44,037 nucleotides of DNA from an uncultured Clostridia bacterium (GCA_937916395.1 CALFTN010000087.1:1-44037), one strand, 5' to 3'; shown: positions 15,594-24,607, counted from the first letter of the stretch. Notes: generated from the letters alone by a model not told the origin. Numbers and translations are program-made.

Positions 15594-16814
15594 ATGAAAA
15601 AAGAAAAAATCAAAAAAGAAAAGGCACCTAAAGTAAAAAAAGAAAAAAAGGTTAAGGAGAAAAAAGTTCAGTCTCCTGAAGAAAGAGCACAGTTCGAGGC
15701 AGCTGTTAAAGGCTTTACTTCTTCTGGCGTATTTAAAGCACTTGTTGTTATGTTTGTTTGCAGTCTTGTGTTTACAATGTTCTCTTCCAGTATTTTGAGA
15801 CTTACTGCAATTCCCGGTGCATTAAGAGCAAGAGCTTCGCAGATTCAGCAGAACAATAATGCTCAGAATAATCAAAATAACATAATTGATAATATTGTGG
15901 ATGCTTTTGTTCCTGAAACAACTTCTGCAAGCATTGATGTTCAGGGCACAACAGCACCTGAAACAACAAAAGCCCCAGAAACTACCAAGGCTCCAGATAC
16001 AACAAAAGCACCTGATACAACAAAAGCTCCAGAAACAACAAAAGCACCTGACACTACTAAGGCGCCAGAAACTACTAAGCCAACTACAACAGAACCTTTA
16101 ACAGACTCAAAAGAGATGATTAAAGAGAAAAAAGCTGTTTTAAAAACATACAAAAATGTTGTTAACACTGCAAATACTGTAAAACCTGGTTTTACTAAGG
16201 TTCAATACAGAACAATGGAAAAGGATAAAAATGCAGAATTAGTTTTAGGTAGTGTTGAAAAGAATTATCCTGGTTATTTTATTAGTCAGGCAGATGCAGA
16301 GGCTGCACCAATTGTTTCACCAAAGCTTTCTGATATGACACTTTTCTTGATTGAAAATGAAAATCTTGCTTGTCTCCTTGAAGAAAAAAATGCTTCTGAG
16401 GCAATAAGAAGAGTAGAAAAAGAAAAACAGAGTGATGGTTCAACAAAGATTACAATTGTTCTCCGTAATGAAGAAAATCCTGCATTAACTCCAGCAGATG
16501 AAAGCAAACCTTTGAGTTACACAAGTTCAATGTTCCCAGTTGTTGATAAAGAAGATATCAAACAAAAACTCGTTGCTCGTCAGAGTGGCTTTACAGATAT
16601 TAAAGATGTTAATCTTTTATATCATGATTGCACATTAGAAATAACATATATGCCGAAAACCGGAAAAGTTGTTTCAGTAACACAAACTACACAGTACGAT
16701 TGTATTGTTACATACGATATAGTTATTCCTTTGATTGGTATAGGAATTGCTCAGGGTCAACAGGGTGTAGGTACTGTTACAGATACTGCAGTTTATACTG
16801 AGTTTATCTATTGA
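15594..16814 (+). CDS. Membrane-anchored protein with APETTK-repeat linker
   Basis: A 406-residue protein of unknown function. Residues 1-27 are extremely lysine-rich and must be cytoplasmic. One membrane helix spans about 46-66 (KALVVMFVCSLVFTMF), then a short Gln/Asn-rich stretch leads into a linker at about 119-169 built from seven or so APETTK/APDTTK hexapeptides. The C-terminal domain (about 175-406) is extracellular and unrecognised, with YRTMEKDKNAELV and several beta-like segments near the end. The linker is typical of wall-spanning spacers in Clostridia. The ATG at 15594 is preferred; ATG at 15585 is only two bases from the GGGG of the ribosome binding site. It has its own promoter and terminator, so it is monocistronic. 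Confidence 0.85.
   Translation: MKKEKIKKEKAPKVKKEKKVKEKKVQSPEERAQFEAAVKGFTSSGVFKALVVMFVCSLVFTMFSSSILRLTAIPGALRARASQIQQNNNAQNNQNNIIDNIVDAFVPETTSASIDVQGTTAPETTKAPETTKAPDTTKAPDTTKAPETTKAPDTTKAPETTKPTTTEPLTDSKEMIKEKKAVLKTYKNVVNTANTVKPGFTKVQYRTMEKDKNAELVLGSVEKNYPGYFISQADAEAAPIVSPKLSDMTLFLIENENLACLLEEKNASEAIRRVEKEKQSDGSTKITIVLRNEENPALTPADESKPLSYTSSMFPVVDKEDIKQKLVARQSGFTDIKDVNLLYHDCTLEITYMPKTGKVVSVTQTTQYDCIVTYDIVIPLIGIGIAQGQQGVGTVTDTAVYTEFIY
15955..16083 (+). repeat. In-frame 18-base repeats encoding APETTK/APDTTK
   Basis: About seven imperfect 18-base units encode hexapeptides A-P-(E/D)-T-T-K. Synonymous differences (GCACCT, GCCCCA, GCTCCA, GCGCCA for Ala-Pro) show the units have drifted at silent sites while the peptide is kept. 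Confidence 0.9.
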
Positions 16815-16827
16815 TTTTATTGTAGAA

Positions 16828-16855
16828 AAGAGTGGGTTTTGCCCACTCTTTTTTT
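16828..16855 (+). terminator. Terminator after the Thr/Pro-linker gene
   Basis: AAGAGTGGG (16828-16836) pairs with CCCACTCTT (16842-16850) over a TTTTG loop, followed by a run of T, 14 bases past the stop codon. Confidence 0.92.
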
Positions 16856-16900
16856 GTTGTTTTTGATAATATTTTTATTGTATTTTTATGCACTAATTTG

Positions 16901-16929
16901 TTGATAAAAATGTTTTTATATGTTATAAT
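16901..16929 (+). promoter_or_regulatory. Promoter for the nusB-recN operon
   Basis: TTGATA (16901-16906), 17 bases ending in TATGT, TATAAT (16924-16929), 30 bases before the nusB ATG. It is the only clear promoter I see ahead of the whole run to 27107. Confidence 0.8.
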
Positions 16930-16958
16930 ACAATAATTAAATTGGCGAGGTGTGGGTT

Positions 16959-17360
16959 ATGACAAGACACGAAGCAAGAGAACAGGCGTTTGCAGTGATT
17001 TTTGAAAAAAGTTTTAACGAAACTGCTACTTTTCAGGAGATTATAGAAAACGCAGAAGAATGTGGTTTGGTAAAGGTAAATGGCTTTGCTTCTACACTTT
17101 TAAAAGCAGTTGAAGAAAATACTATTAGAATTGATGAAGTTATTACAGAAAATTTAGTTGGTTGGACTTTGCAACGTCTTCCTAAGGTTTCACTTGCAGT
17201 TTTACGCCTTGCAGTTGGCGAAATCTTGTTTAATGAAGATGTTCCGACAAATGTAAGTGTGAATGAAGCTGTTGAAATTGCAAAAACTTACGGCACTCCA
17301 GAAGATGCTTCATATATAAACGGCGTGTTATCCGCGATTGTAAAAAAGTTAAATAAATGA
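16959..17360 (+). CDS. nusB: Transcription antitermination factor NusB
   Basis: A 133-residue all-helical protein that binds boxA RNA together with NusE (ribosomal protein S10) to prevent premature termination in rRNA operons. The opening TRHEAREQAFAVIFEKSF and the C-terminal LAVGEIL and PTNVSVNEAVEIAKTYG followed by SYINGVL are the family signature. The length is typical. The ATG at 16959 has GAGGTG six bases before it; a GTG at 16950 overlaps that site. It overlaps the next gene by four bases. It opens the long operon, as in Bacillus, where nusB precedes folD-xseA-xseB; here a TsaD paralog sits where folD would be. Confidence 0.95.
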   Translation: MTRHEAREQAFAVIFEKSFNETATFQEIIENAEECGLVKVNGFASTLLKAVEENTIRIDEVITENLVGWTLQRLPKVSLAVLRLAVGEILFNEDVPTNVSVNEAVEIAKTYGTPEDASYINGVLSAIVKKLNK

Positions 17361-18292
17361 GCTTGTTTTTAGGTATTGATACGAGTAACTACACCACTTC
17401 TGTGGCAGTAATAGCTTCTGATGGTAGGGTTATTCAGAAAAAACGCTTGTTACCAGTTAAGGCTGGCGAAAGAGGAATAAGGCAAAGCGATGCAGTTTTT
17501 CATCATACTAAAGCGTATCCAGAGCTTTTAGAAGATTTAATGAAAGCTGTAAGTGAACCGATTTCTGCTGTTGGTGTCTCAATTTCACCAACTACAGAAG
17601 AAGGCTCTTATATGCCGTGCTTTTTAGTTGGTGAGAGTGTTGCTACTGCACTTTCAAGTGCATTGAATGTTCCACTTTTTAAATTTTCACATCAACAGGG
17701 TCATATTGCTGCGGCTTTGTATTCGGCAAATAAAACTGAGCTTTTTAGTGGAAAATTTATTGCATTTCATATTTCTGGTGGTACTACAGACGCAGTTCTT
17801 TGTGAATGTGGCAATAATACCATGAAAATTACACCTGTTGCTTCTTCAAACGATTTAAAAGCTGGTCAGGCTGTTGATAGAATTGGTGTTAAAATGGGGC
17901 TGTTATTTCCATGTGGTAAAGAATTGGAAAAACTAGCATTAAAAAGTGAAAAAATATACAAAAATAGAATTAAGCTTTATGATGGCGATTGCTCTCTTTC
18001 AGGGCTTGAAAATAAATGCTTAAAAATGCTCCAGAGTGGAGAAAGTAACGAAGATACAGCAAAATTTCTTTTAAGCTATATTGCAGATACACTTTCAGAA
18101 ATGGTAAAAGATATTTTTGAGAAATATGGCGAATTACCACTGGTTTTTGCTGGTGGGGTAATGTCCAATTCCATTATTAGAGAAATTATTACTTCTCGCT
18201 TTAATGCAAGCTTTGCAGAGCCTGAGTTTTCTTGCGATAATGCAGCAGGAATAGCTCTCCTTGCAAAACAAAATTATGAACAAAGTAGGTAA
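17357..18292 (+). CDS. TsaD-like (M22/KAE1 family) paralog
   Basis: A 311-residue ASKHA-fold protein related to TsaD, which makes the t6A37 tRNA modification. The phosphate-1 loop LGIDTSNYTTS (residues 5-15), the metal motif HQQGH (His112 and His116), ISGGTTDAVL for phosphate 2 and VFAGGVMSN for the adenosine site are present. The protein lacks some length compared with TsaD (about 335-340). The window shows no TsaB or TsaE. Clostridia commonly carry such a paralog beside nusB/xseA in addition to true tsaD, so I do not use the symbol. Coupled to nusB by a 4-base overlap and four bases ahead of xseA. Its function is unproven. Confidence 0.82.
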   Translation: MSLFLGIDTSNYTTSVAVIASDGRVIQKKRLLPVKAGERGIRQSDAVFHHTKAYPELLEDLMKAVSEPISAVGVSISPTTEEGSYMPCFLVGESVATALSSALNVPLFKFSHQQGHIAAALYSANKTELFSGKFIAFHISGGTTDAVLCECGNNTMKITPVASSNDLKAGQAVDRIGVKMGLLFPCGKELEKLALKSEKIYKNRIKLYDGDCSLSGLENKCLKMLQSGESNEDTAKFLLSYIADTLSEMVKDIFEKYGELPLVFAGGVMSNSIIREIITSRFNASFAEPEFSCDNAAGIALLAKQNYEQSR

Positions 18293-18296
18293 GTGA

Positions 18297-19499
18297 ATGT
18301 ATTCCGTTTCACCAACTGTGTATTCAGTAACTGAGTTAAACAATTACGTAAAAAGAATATTAGAAATGGACGAAAACTTAAAAAACGTCTTTGTAACTGG
18401 TGAAATTTCTAATTTTAAAAATCATTACAGTGGTCACATGTATATGACTATAAAAGACGAGGGTGGAGCGATAAAAGCAGTTATGTTTTCGTCTTATGCT
18501 TCGCGACTTAAATTTGTTCCTGAAAACGGAATGAAAGTTATAATTTTCGGTAGCGTGTCGCTTTACAACAAAGATGGTTCTTATCAGCTTTATATTACTG
18601 ATATGCAACCAGATGGTTTAGGTGCGTTGAATTTAGCGTATGAACAGCTAAAAGAAAGGCTTCAGAATGAGGGGCTTTTCAATTTGGAATTCAAAAAGCC
18701 TATACCCAAATTTCCCAAAAAGATTGGTGTTATGACTGCACCAGATGGTGCGGCTGTCCGTGATATTTTTTCTGTTTTAAAAAGACGTTATCCGGTAGCA
18801 GAAATTGTTTTTTCTCCAGTTGCAGTTCAGGGGGCTTCTGCGGCACCAGAAATTGCAAAAGCTATAAATCTTTTTAATGAGCAAAAAGCTGCTGATGTTT
18901 TAATAGTCGGCAGAGGTGGGGGCTCTTTAGAGGATTTATGGGCATTTAATGAAGAAGTTGTTGCACGTGCTATATTTCAGTCAGAAATACCTGTTATTTC
19001 AGCAGTTGGTCACGAAACGGATTTTACTATAGCCGATTTTGTTGCTGATTTGAGAGCGCCAACTCCATCTGCAGCAGCAGAACTTGCAGTGCCGGATATT
19101 TTTGAACTAAAATCCGATTTATTGGGATTAAAACAACATTTGTCAGTTTTAATGAGAAATATGATTGTAGCTGAGAAAGAAAAGGTCGAAAATTTCCAAA
19201 AACAAATAACGATTTTAAGTCCCTCAAATAAAATTAAAAATTCACGTCAGGAGCTTTCAAACCTTTATGAGAAAGCAGTTAATTCTGTGACTTTAAAAAT
19301 GAATGAAGAAAAAGCAAAAATTTCATTGCTGTCAAGCAAACTGAATGTTTTAAGCCCTTTAAATGTTTTGTCACGTGGATATTCAATCACTTATAATAAT
19401 GATTCTCCTATAAAGAGCGTGAATGACGTAAAAACAGGCGATAATATTAAAGTAAGAGTTACAGACGGCGAGTTTTTCGCAGAGGTGAAAGGTAGTTAA
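18297..19499 (+). CDS. xseA: Exodeoxyribonuclease VII large subunit
   Basis: A 400-residue catalytic subunit of exonuclease VII, which degrades single-stranded DNA from both ends without ATP. An N-terminal OB fold (about residues 1-100, with VFVTGEISNFKNHYSGH) is followed by the catalytic domain carrying IGVMTAPDGAAVRDI and VGRGGGSLEDLWAFN, then a coiled-coil region (about 260-340) that contacts the small subunit, and LSRGYSIT near the C-terminus. The length is slightly short but within the family. It follows the TsaD paralog by four bases and is immediately followed by its partner xseB. Confidence 0.95.
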   Translation: MYSVSPTVYSVTELNNYVKRILEMDENLKNVFVTGEISNFKNHYSGHMYMTIKDEGGAIKAVMFSSYASRLKFVPENGMKVIIFGSVSLYNKDGSYQLYITDMQPDGLGALNLAYEQLKERLQNEGLFNLEFKKPIPKFPKKIGVMTAPDGAAVRDIFSVLKRRYPVAEIVFSPVAVQGASAAPEIAKAINLFNEQKAADVLIVGRGGGSLEDLWAFNEEVVARAIFQSEIPVISAVGHETDFTIADFVADLRAPTPSAAAELAVPDIFELKSDLLGLKQHLSVLMRNMIVAEKEKVENFQKQITILSPSNKIKNSRQELSNLYEKAVNSVTLKMNEEKAKISLLSSKLNVLSPLNVLSRGYSITYNNDSPIKSVNDVKTGDNIKVRVTDGEFFAEVKGS

Positions 19500-19500
19500 A

Positions 19501-19686
19501 ATGGAACAGAATTACGAAGTTTTAATAAAAAGATTAGAAGAAATAACTGCACTTCTTGAAGATGGTAAACTTTCAATAGATGAAAGCTTGAAGTTATTTT
19601 CAGAAGCAACGTCAATAATTGGTGATTGTACAAAATTTTTGGACTCTGCAGAGCAAAAAATAACAACACTTATCAAAGGTGAATGA
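19501..19686 (+). CDS. xseB: Exodeoxyribonuclease VII small subunit
   Basis: A 61-residue helical-hairpin protein that binds along the coiled coil of XseA. The signature YEVLIKRLEEITALLEDGKL followed by SIDESLKLFSEA is clear. It is somewhat shorter than the 75-85 residues common in the family, the loss being at the C-terminus after QKITTLIKGE. The ATG lies two bases after the xseA stop, so translation is coupled. It overlaps nothing important downstream: ispA's ATG is just past its stop codon. Confidence 0.94.
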   Translation: MEQNYEVLIKRLEEITALLEDGKLSIDESLKLFSEATSIIGDCTKFLDSAEQKITTLIKGE

Positions 19687-19687
19687 T

Positions 19688-20575
19688 ATGAACAGTAAAA
19701 TTCAGGATTATTCTTCGCTTATAGAAGAAAAGCTTTATAAATATTTTGAAGTTTGTCTTCCAGAGTATAAAATTCTTTTTGACTCAATGGAATACAGCGT
19801 GAAAAATGGTGGCAAAAGAGTAAGACCACTTTTAACCCTTCTTTTTTACAACGCTTGTGGCAAAGAAGATGTTTTGAAAGCGATACCTATGGCAGAAGCG
19901 GTTGAGTTTATTCATACGTATTCATTAATTCACGATGATTTGCCTTGTATGGATAACGACGACTTCCGTAGAGGTAAACCATCAAACCACAAGGTTTATG
20001 GCGAAGCAATTGCACTTTTGGCTGGCGATGGCTTGTTAACGGCTGCATTTGAAAGAATTTCAAACTGGTCACTTGCAGGTCTTTATTCACCTGAAATTGC
20101 AGTTAAAGCTATTAGTGAACTTTCAGTTTATGCAGGCGCACGTGGTATGATTGGTGGTCAGATTATTGATATTGGAAATGAAAATAATCCTGATGCCGAT
20201 TTTGAGAATCTTAAGCTTATGGATAGCCTCAAAACAGGTTGTCTCATTTCTGTTGCCTGTGCATTAGGTTGTATTGCTGCAGGGGCTTCTGATGAATTAG
20301 TTGATGCTGCAAAAATCTTTGGAGAAAAATTAGGTCTTGCATTTCAGATAAAAGATGATATTTTGGATGTTACAAGTTCGCTTGAAAAGCTTGGCAAAAT
20401 GACAGGTAGCGATAAAGAAAATAATAAATCAACTTATGTAACACTTTTAGGTGTTGAAAAGTGTGAAGAATTAGTAAAACAGCTTACAGATGAAGCGTTA
20501 AATGCTTTAGATGTATTTCCGGAAAATGAAGCAATAAAAGAATACGCAAACTATCTTGCAAACAGAGAGTATTGA
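19688..20575 (+). CDS. ispA: Farnesyl diphosphate synthase (type II, trans-prenyltransferase)
   Basis: A 295-residue polyprenyl synthase condensing IPP with DMAPP and GPP to give farnesyl diphosphate, the precursor of undecaprenyl phosphate. The first aspartate-rich motif DDLPCMD is at residues 83-89, with the two-residue insertion of bacterial type II enzymes and Tyr78 five residues before it, which favours a C15 product. GGKRVRP (41-47) binds IPP. The second motif DDILD is near 221. The ATG at 19688 is chosen because AAAGGTGA lies directly ahead; a GTG at 19679 is inside that site. Followed by dxs, supplying the same pathway. Confidence 0.94.
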   Translation: MNSKIQDYSSLIEEKLYKYFEVCLPEYKILFDSMEYSVKNGGKRVRPLLTLLFYNACGKEDVLKAIPMAEAVEFIHTYSLIHDDLPCMDNDDFRRGKPSNHKVYGEAIALLAGDGLLTAAFERISNWSLAGLYSPEIAVKAISELSVYAGARGMIGGQIIDIGNENNPDADFENLKLMDSLKTGCLISVACALGCIAAGASDELVDAAKIFGEKLGLAFQIKDDILDVTSSLEKLGKMTGSDKENNKSTYVTLLGVEKCEELVKQLTDEALNALDVFPENEAIKEYANYLANREY

Positions 20576-20580
20576 TTTTT

Positions 20581-22461
20581 ATGAAGCATGAATTGTTAGA
20601 GAAAATTAAATCTCCACAAGATGTAAAAAATCTTGAAGAAGCACAGCTTCCTCAGCTTGCTGAGGAGGTAAGAGATGTTATTGTTTCAACTGTTTCAAAA
20701 AATGGTGGTCACCTTGCTTCAAATCTTGGTGCCGTTGAGCTTACAATAGCACTCCACAGAGTTTTTAATTCTCCACAGGATAAAATTATATGGGATGTTG
20801 GTCATCAGGTTTATACTCACAAACTTTTAACTGGCAGATACGAGGATTTTAAAACACTTCGTCAGAAGGATGGTCTCTCAGGGTTTTCCAGACCTAATGA
20901 GAGTGAACACGATATAGTTTTCAGTGGTCACAGTAGTGTGTCTATTTCTACTGCTATGGGTATTGCAGCTGCAAATAAAGTTAATGGTAAAAAAGATTGT
21001 GCTATTGCTGTTTTAGGCGATGGTGCTCTTACTGGTGGTCTTGTTTATGAAGCGCTTAATAATACTCGTGCTTTAAAAGATACTAAGCTTATCATAATTC
21101 TTAACGATAATGGTATGTCTATTTCTAAAAACGTGGGTAACATGGCGAAAAGACTTGCTGTTATGCGTTCAACAAAAGAGTATTTTCAAATTAAATCATT
21201 AGCAGAAAGAATTATTTCTAAAATTCCGTTTATTGGTGTAAAGTTGGCGGATAAAATTCTTAAAACTAAAACAGATATAAAAAATATTATTTATGGAAGT
21301 AATCTTTTTGAGGATTTAGGTGTTCGCTATATGGGTCCTATTGATGGTCATAATATTGACCATTTATGCGAGGCACTTGAAGGTGCTAAAAATCTTAATC
21401 ATCCAGTGCTTCTTCATATCAACACAATAAAAGGTAAGGGTTATATTCCAGCAGAAGAAAATCCAACTGATTATCATGGTGTTGCACCATTTGTTATTGA
21501 AAAAGGATTAGAAAAATCATCAAATGATAATTTTTCAGAAGAATTCGGTAGCTTTCTTTATAATCAGGCGGCAAAGGATAAGCGCATTTGTGCAATTACT
21601 GCTGCTATGTCTTTAGGTACAGGTCTTCAGAAATTTTCAGAAGAATATAAAGATAGATTTTTTGATGTAGGTATAGCAGAAGAACACGCTGTACCTTATG
21701 CATTGGGACTTTCTAAAAATGGTATGGTTCCGGTTTTTGTTGTTTACTCAACGTTTTTGCAGAGATGCTATGACCAGATTATGCACGACTTCGCTTTGCA
21801 ACAAGGCAGAATGATTATTGCAGTTGACCGTGCTGGTATAGTTGGCGATGATGGTGAAACGCATAATGGTATTTATGATGCCGCTATGTTCAACGGTGTT
21901 CCTAATATTCTTGTTTATTCACCGTCATATTACAGTGAATTAAAGAAAGATTTTGTTTCAGCACTTTATCATTCGACAACTCCTGTTGTTGTCAGATACC
22001 CAAGGGGCAGTGAGCCTTATTGCCCTGAGGATTTCACTGTTACTGGTAACGCTTACGATATTTATGGTGATACAGATGCCGAATATGCCCTTGTAACTTA
22101 TGGCAGAATTTTTGGCGAAGCTGCAAAAGCATATAAAGAGTTAAAATCAAGGGGCATAAGCATTAAAATAATTAAACTTAATGAAATTATTCCGATTTCT
22201 ACTACAGTTTATGAGGAATTAGAAAATGTAAAGAAGGTTTACTTCTTTGAAGAGGGCGTAAAAAATGGTGGTATCGGTGAAACATTCGGTAGTTATATAC
22301 TTGAGAATGGTTTAGCACCACGCTTTAAGTTGGTTGCTTTTCCTGACTGCTTTGTAAAACAAGGTAAAGTAAATGAGATTTTACACGAGTATCTTCTTGA
22401 TTGTGATGGAATGTGTAATGTTATTCTGAAAGACTTTGGAAGGGTCAATGAAAATGAGTGA
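20581..22461 (+). CDS. dxs: 1-deoxy-D-xylulose-5-phosphate synthase
   Basis: A 626-residue thiamine-diphosphate enzyme joining pyruvate and glyceraldehyde 3-phosphate, the first step of the MEP isoprenoid pathway. The N-terminal domain has WDVGHQVYTHK and the ThDP motif GDGALTGG. The central domain has GPIDGHNID. The pyrimidine domain has the catalytic glutamate in GIAEEHAVPYA and DRAGIVGDDGETHNG. The C-terminal transketolase domain ends normally. The ATG at 20581 lies six bases after the ispA stop, and a TTG nine bases earlier is rejected. The ribosome binding site is poor (AGAGAG), so translation is probably coupled to ispA. The 3' end overlaps the start of tlyA. Confidence 0.96.
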   Translation: MKHELLEKIKSPQDVKNLEEAQLPQLAEEVRDVIVSTVSKNGGHLASNLGAVELTIALHRVFNSPQDKIIWDVGHQVYTHKLLTGRYEDFKTLRQKDGLSGFSRPNESEHDIVFSGHSSVSISTAMGIAAANKVNGKKDCAIAVLGDGALTGGLVYEALNNTRALKDTKLIIILNDNGMSISKNVGNMAKRLAVMRSTKEYFQIKSLAERIISKIPFIGVKLADKILKTKTDIKNIIYGSNLFEDLGVRYMGPIDGHNIDHLCEALEGAKNLNHPVLLHINTIKGKGYIPAEENPTDYHGVAPFVIEKGLEKSSNDNFSEEFGSFLYNQAAKDKRICAITAAMSLGTGLQKFSEEYKDRFFDVGIAEEHAVPYALGLSKNGMVPVFVVYSTFLQRCYDQIMHDFALQQGRMIIAVDRAGIVGDDGETHNGIYDAAMFNGVPNILVYSPSYYSELKKDFVSALYHSTTPVVVRYPRGSEPYCPEDFTVTGNAYDIYGDTDAEYALVTYGRIFGEAAKAYKELKSRGISIKIIKLNEIIPISTTVYEELENVKKVYFFEEGVKNGGIGETFGSYILENGLAPRFKLVAFPDCFVKQGKVNEILHEYLLDCDGMCNVILKDFGRVNENE

Positions 22462-23281
22462 TAAAAAGGTAAGACTTGATTTATATCTCGCCCAAAAAGG
22501 CTTTACCGAAAGCAGAGAAAAAGCAAAAGCTTTGATTATGTCGGGTATTGTTTATGTTAATGACCAAAAAGAGTTAAAGGCTGGTCGTGATGTAAAATCA
22601 GATGACATAGTTGAGGTTCGTGGTAGCACGCTCAGATATGTTAGCCGTGGTGGGCTTAAATTAGAAAAGGCTATGCAGGAGTTTCCAATAGATTTAAAAG
22701 ACTGTACTTGTATGGATATAGGTGCTTCAACAGGTGGATTTACTGATTGTATGCTCCAGAATGGTGCAAAAAAAGTTTATTCCATTGATGTTGGCTATGG
22801 TCAGCTTGCATGGAAATTAAGAAGTGATGAACGTGTTGTGAATATGGAAAGAACCAATTTCCGTTATGTAACTCACAATGAAATACCAGAAGAAATTGAT
22901 TTTGCTTCTGTTGATGTTTCGTTTATTTCTCTTAAAATTATTTTACCGGTTATGTATGAGCTTTTGAAGGATGATGGCGAAGCAGTTTGCCTTATAAAAC
23001 CACAGTTTGAAGCTGGCAGAGAGAAAGTCGGCAAAAAAGGTGTGGTAAGAGATATAAATGTTCACATAGAGGTTATAGAGAATATTGTTGCTTTTGCTTC
23101 TCAACAAAAATTCAAGGTTTCAGGGCTTTCATTTTCACCAGTAAAAGGTCCTGAGGGTAATATTGAGTATTTGATTTACTTAAAGAAAATCAGCGAAGTT
23201 ACTGATTGTCAGGAATATATTGAATATGCAAAAGAACTTGCAAAATTATCTCACGACGAGCTGGATAAAAAGGGGGAGTAA
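22454..23281 (+). CDS. tlyA: TlyA-type rRNA 2'-O-methyltransferase
   Basis: A 275-residue protein with an N-terminal S4 RNA-binding domain (about residues 4-65, SREKAKALIMSGIVYVN) and a C-terminal FtsJ-like Rossmann methyltransferase domain. The SAM loop DIGASTGGFTDC, VDVSF and LIKPQFEAGREKVGKKG match TlyA, which in mycobacteria methylates 16S and 23S rRNA; targets in Clostridia are not established. GGAAGGG is nine bases before the ATG at 22454. ATG at 22448 is only three bases from it, so the later start is preferred, although either would overlap dxs. The position between dxs and nadK is the standard Firmicutes order. Confidence 0.92.
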   Translation: MSDKKVRLDLYLAQKGFTESREKAKALIMSGIVYVNDQKELKAGRDVKSDDIVEVRGSTLRYVSRGGLKLEKAMQEFPIDLKDCTCMDIGASTGGFTDCMLQNGAKKVYSIDVGYGQLAWKLRSDERVVNMERTNFRYVTHNEIPEEIDFASVDVSFISLKIILPVMYELLKDDGEAVCLIKPQFEAGREKVGKKGVVRDINVHIEVIENIVAFASQQKFKVSGLSFSPVKGPEGNIEYLIYLKKISEVTDCQEYIEYAKELAKLSHDELDKKGE

Positions 23282-23282
23282 T

Positions 23283-24131
23283 ATGAAATTTGCACTAATC
23301 CCTAATATGACAAGGCAGAATGCCCCCGATGTAACAAAGCAAGTTTTAAAAGAACTCGAAAATCTTAAAGCATCAGTTTTTTTGAATAACGAGTTTTCTG
23401 CCGTTTTCGGTGAAGACGAGTATATAACTTATTGCGATGTTGAAACAGCTGTTGCTGAGAGTGATGTTGTTATTACAGTTGGTGGCGATGGTACATTCAT
23501 TAAATCTGCAAAACTTTCAGCTGAGAAAAACAAACCACTTTTGTGTATTAACGCAGGAAAGCTTGCATATTTAGCAGGGCTTGAAAGTACAGAACTTACA
23601 CTTTTAAAAGATGTCGTAGAGGGTAAATTTAAAACAGAAAAACGAATGATGATGAAAGCCTCAATTATTGACAAAAGTAGCGAAATAATATATCATTCAA
23701 ATTGCCTTAACGACGCCGTTGTTTCAAGGTGTGGTAATATACGAATTATGAATTTGTCTATAGATTGCAATGGTTCACATTTAATGGATTATTCAGCCGA
23801 TGGTGTTATAGTTTCAACACCTACTGGTTCCACAGCTTATTCGTTTTCTGCAGGTGGTCCGGTTATAGAGCCACAAATTGACAGTATGCTTATAACTCCG
23901 GTTTGTTGTCACTCTTTTTTTTCTCGTTCAGTTGTTTTAAGGCCTGATTCTGTTTTAGAAGTAAGTCACGATAACTCAGGCGAAGCAATGCTTTCTTGTG
24001 ATGGTGAAGAGCCGGTTTTGGTACCGACAGATGCAGTTGTAAGAATAGAGATTTCTGAGAAAAAAGCTGAGTTTGTAAAAGTTAAAAGCGATACATTTAT
24101 CGATATATTAAATAAAAAAATGACAAAATAA
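23283..24131 (+). CDS. nadK: NAD kinase
   Basis: A 282-residue cytoplasmic enzyme phosphorylating NAD to NADP. The catalytic GGDG motif is at residues 67-70, the NAD-binding NDAVV is in the middle, and the conserved TPTGSTAYSFSAGGPV follows. The C-terminal beta-rich domain has the SCDGEEPV segment. The length is typical of short bacterial enzymes. The ATG at 23283 follows GGGGGAG and the tlyA stop by one base; the longer in-frame ORF upstream is entirely inside tlyA. It precedes argR, as in Bacillus, where the order is tlyA-(nadF)-ahrC-recN. Confidence 0.95.
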   Translation: MKFALIPNMTRQNAPDVTKQVLKELENLKASVFLNNEFSAVFGEDEYITYCDVETAVAESDVVITVGGDGTFIKSAKLSAEKNKPLLCINAGKLAYLAGLESTELTLLKDVVEGKFKTEKRMMMKASIIDKSSEIIYHSNCLNDAVVSRCGNIRIMNLSIDCNGSHLMDYSADGVIVSTPTGSTAYSFSAGGPVIEPQIDSMLITPVCCHSFFSRSVVLRPDSVLEVSHDNSGEAMLSCDGEEPVLVPTDAVVRIEISEKKAEFVKVKSDTFIDILNKKMTK

Positions 24132-24154
24132 TTCTTTTTGGAAGGATGTTAATA

Positions 24155-24607
24155 GTGAAAAAGACAAGACATAAATTAATTCTTGATTTAATTGAACAAC
24201 AAGATGTTGCAACTCAGGACGAGCTTTTAGAGTTGTTACTCGAAAGAGGCTATAGTGTTACTCAGGCAACAGTCTCACGTGACGTGAAAGAATTAAGACT
24301 TTTAAAAACATTAGGTCCTAATGGCGTCTATCGTTATGCTGTTGAAACAAATAATGCCAATAATTACACAGATATGTTTAATGCTCTTTTCTCTGGCTCT
24401 TTACTTAAAGTAGATTATGCAGGTAATATCTGTGTTATTAAGTGTATCCCAGGTCTTGCACAGGCTGCTTGTGCTGCTATTGACTCAATGAATGTTACTG
24501 AGGTTGTAGGTACTATTGCAGGTGACGATACAATCTTTATGCTTTGCAGAACAACTGATGAAGCGCAAGGTGTTGCAGCGGCACTTAAAAGAATGATTAA
24601 AAACTGA
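24155..24607 (+). CDS. argR: Arginine repressor
   Basis: A 150-residue hexameric arginine-sensing regulator (ArgR/AhrC). The N-terminal winged helix holds SVTQATVSRDVKELRL (recognition helix around residues 37-52). The C-terminal domain carries the arginine-binding GTIAGDDTIFML near residues 125-136. A GTG start at 24155 is chosen: GGAAGG (24140-24145) is nine bases away, whereas the ATG at 24146 directly abuts that site. The resulting 150 residues match the family. No arginine biosynthetic gene lies in the window; its place before recN is a conserved location and not a functional clue. I saw no ARG box nearby. Confidence 0.95.
   Translation: MKKTRHKLILDLIEQQDVATQDELLELLLERGYSVTQATVSRDVKELRLLKTLGPNGVYRYAVETNNANNYTDMFNALFSGSLLKVDYAGNICVIKCIPGLAQAACAAIDSMNVTEVVGTIAGDDTIFMLCRTTDEAQGVAAALKRMIKN

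Noticed and set aside
23220..23282. Longer N-terminus for NAD kinase
   Set aside because: The extension is the shifted frame of the tlyA 3' end; a strong GGGGGAG site precedes the ATG at 23283.
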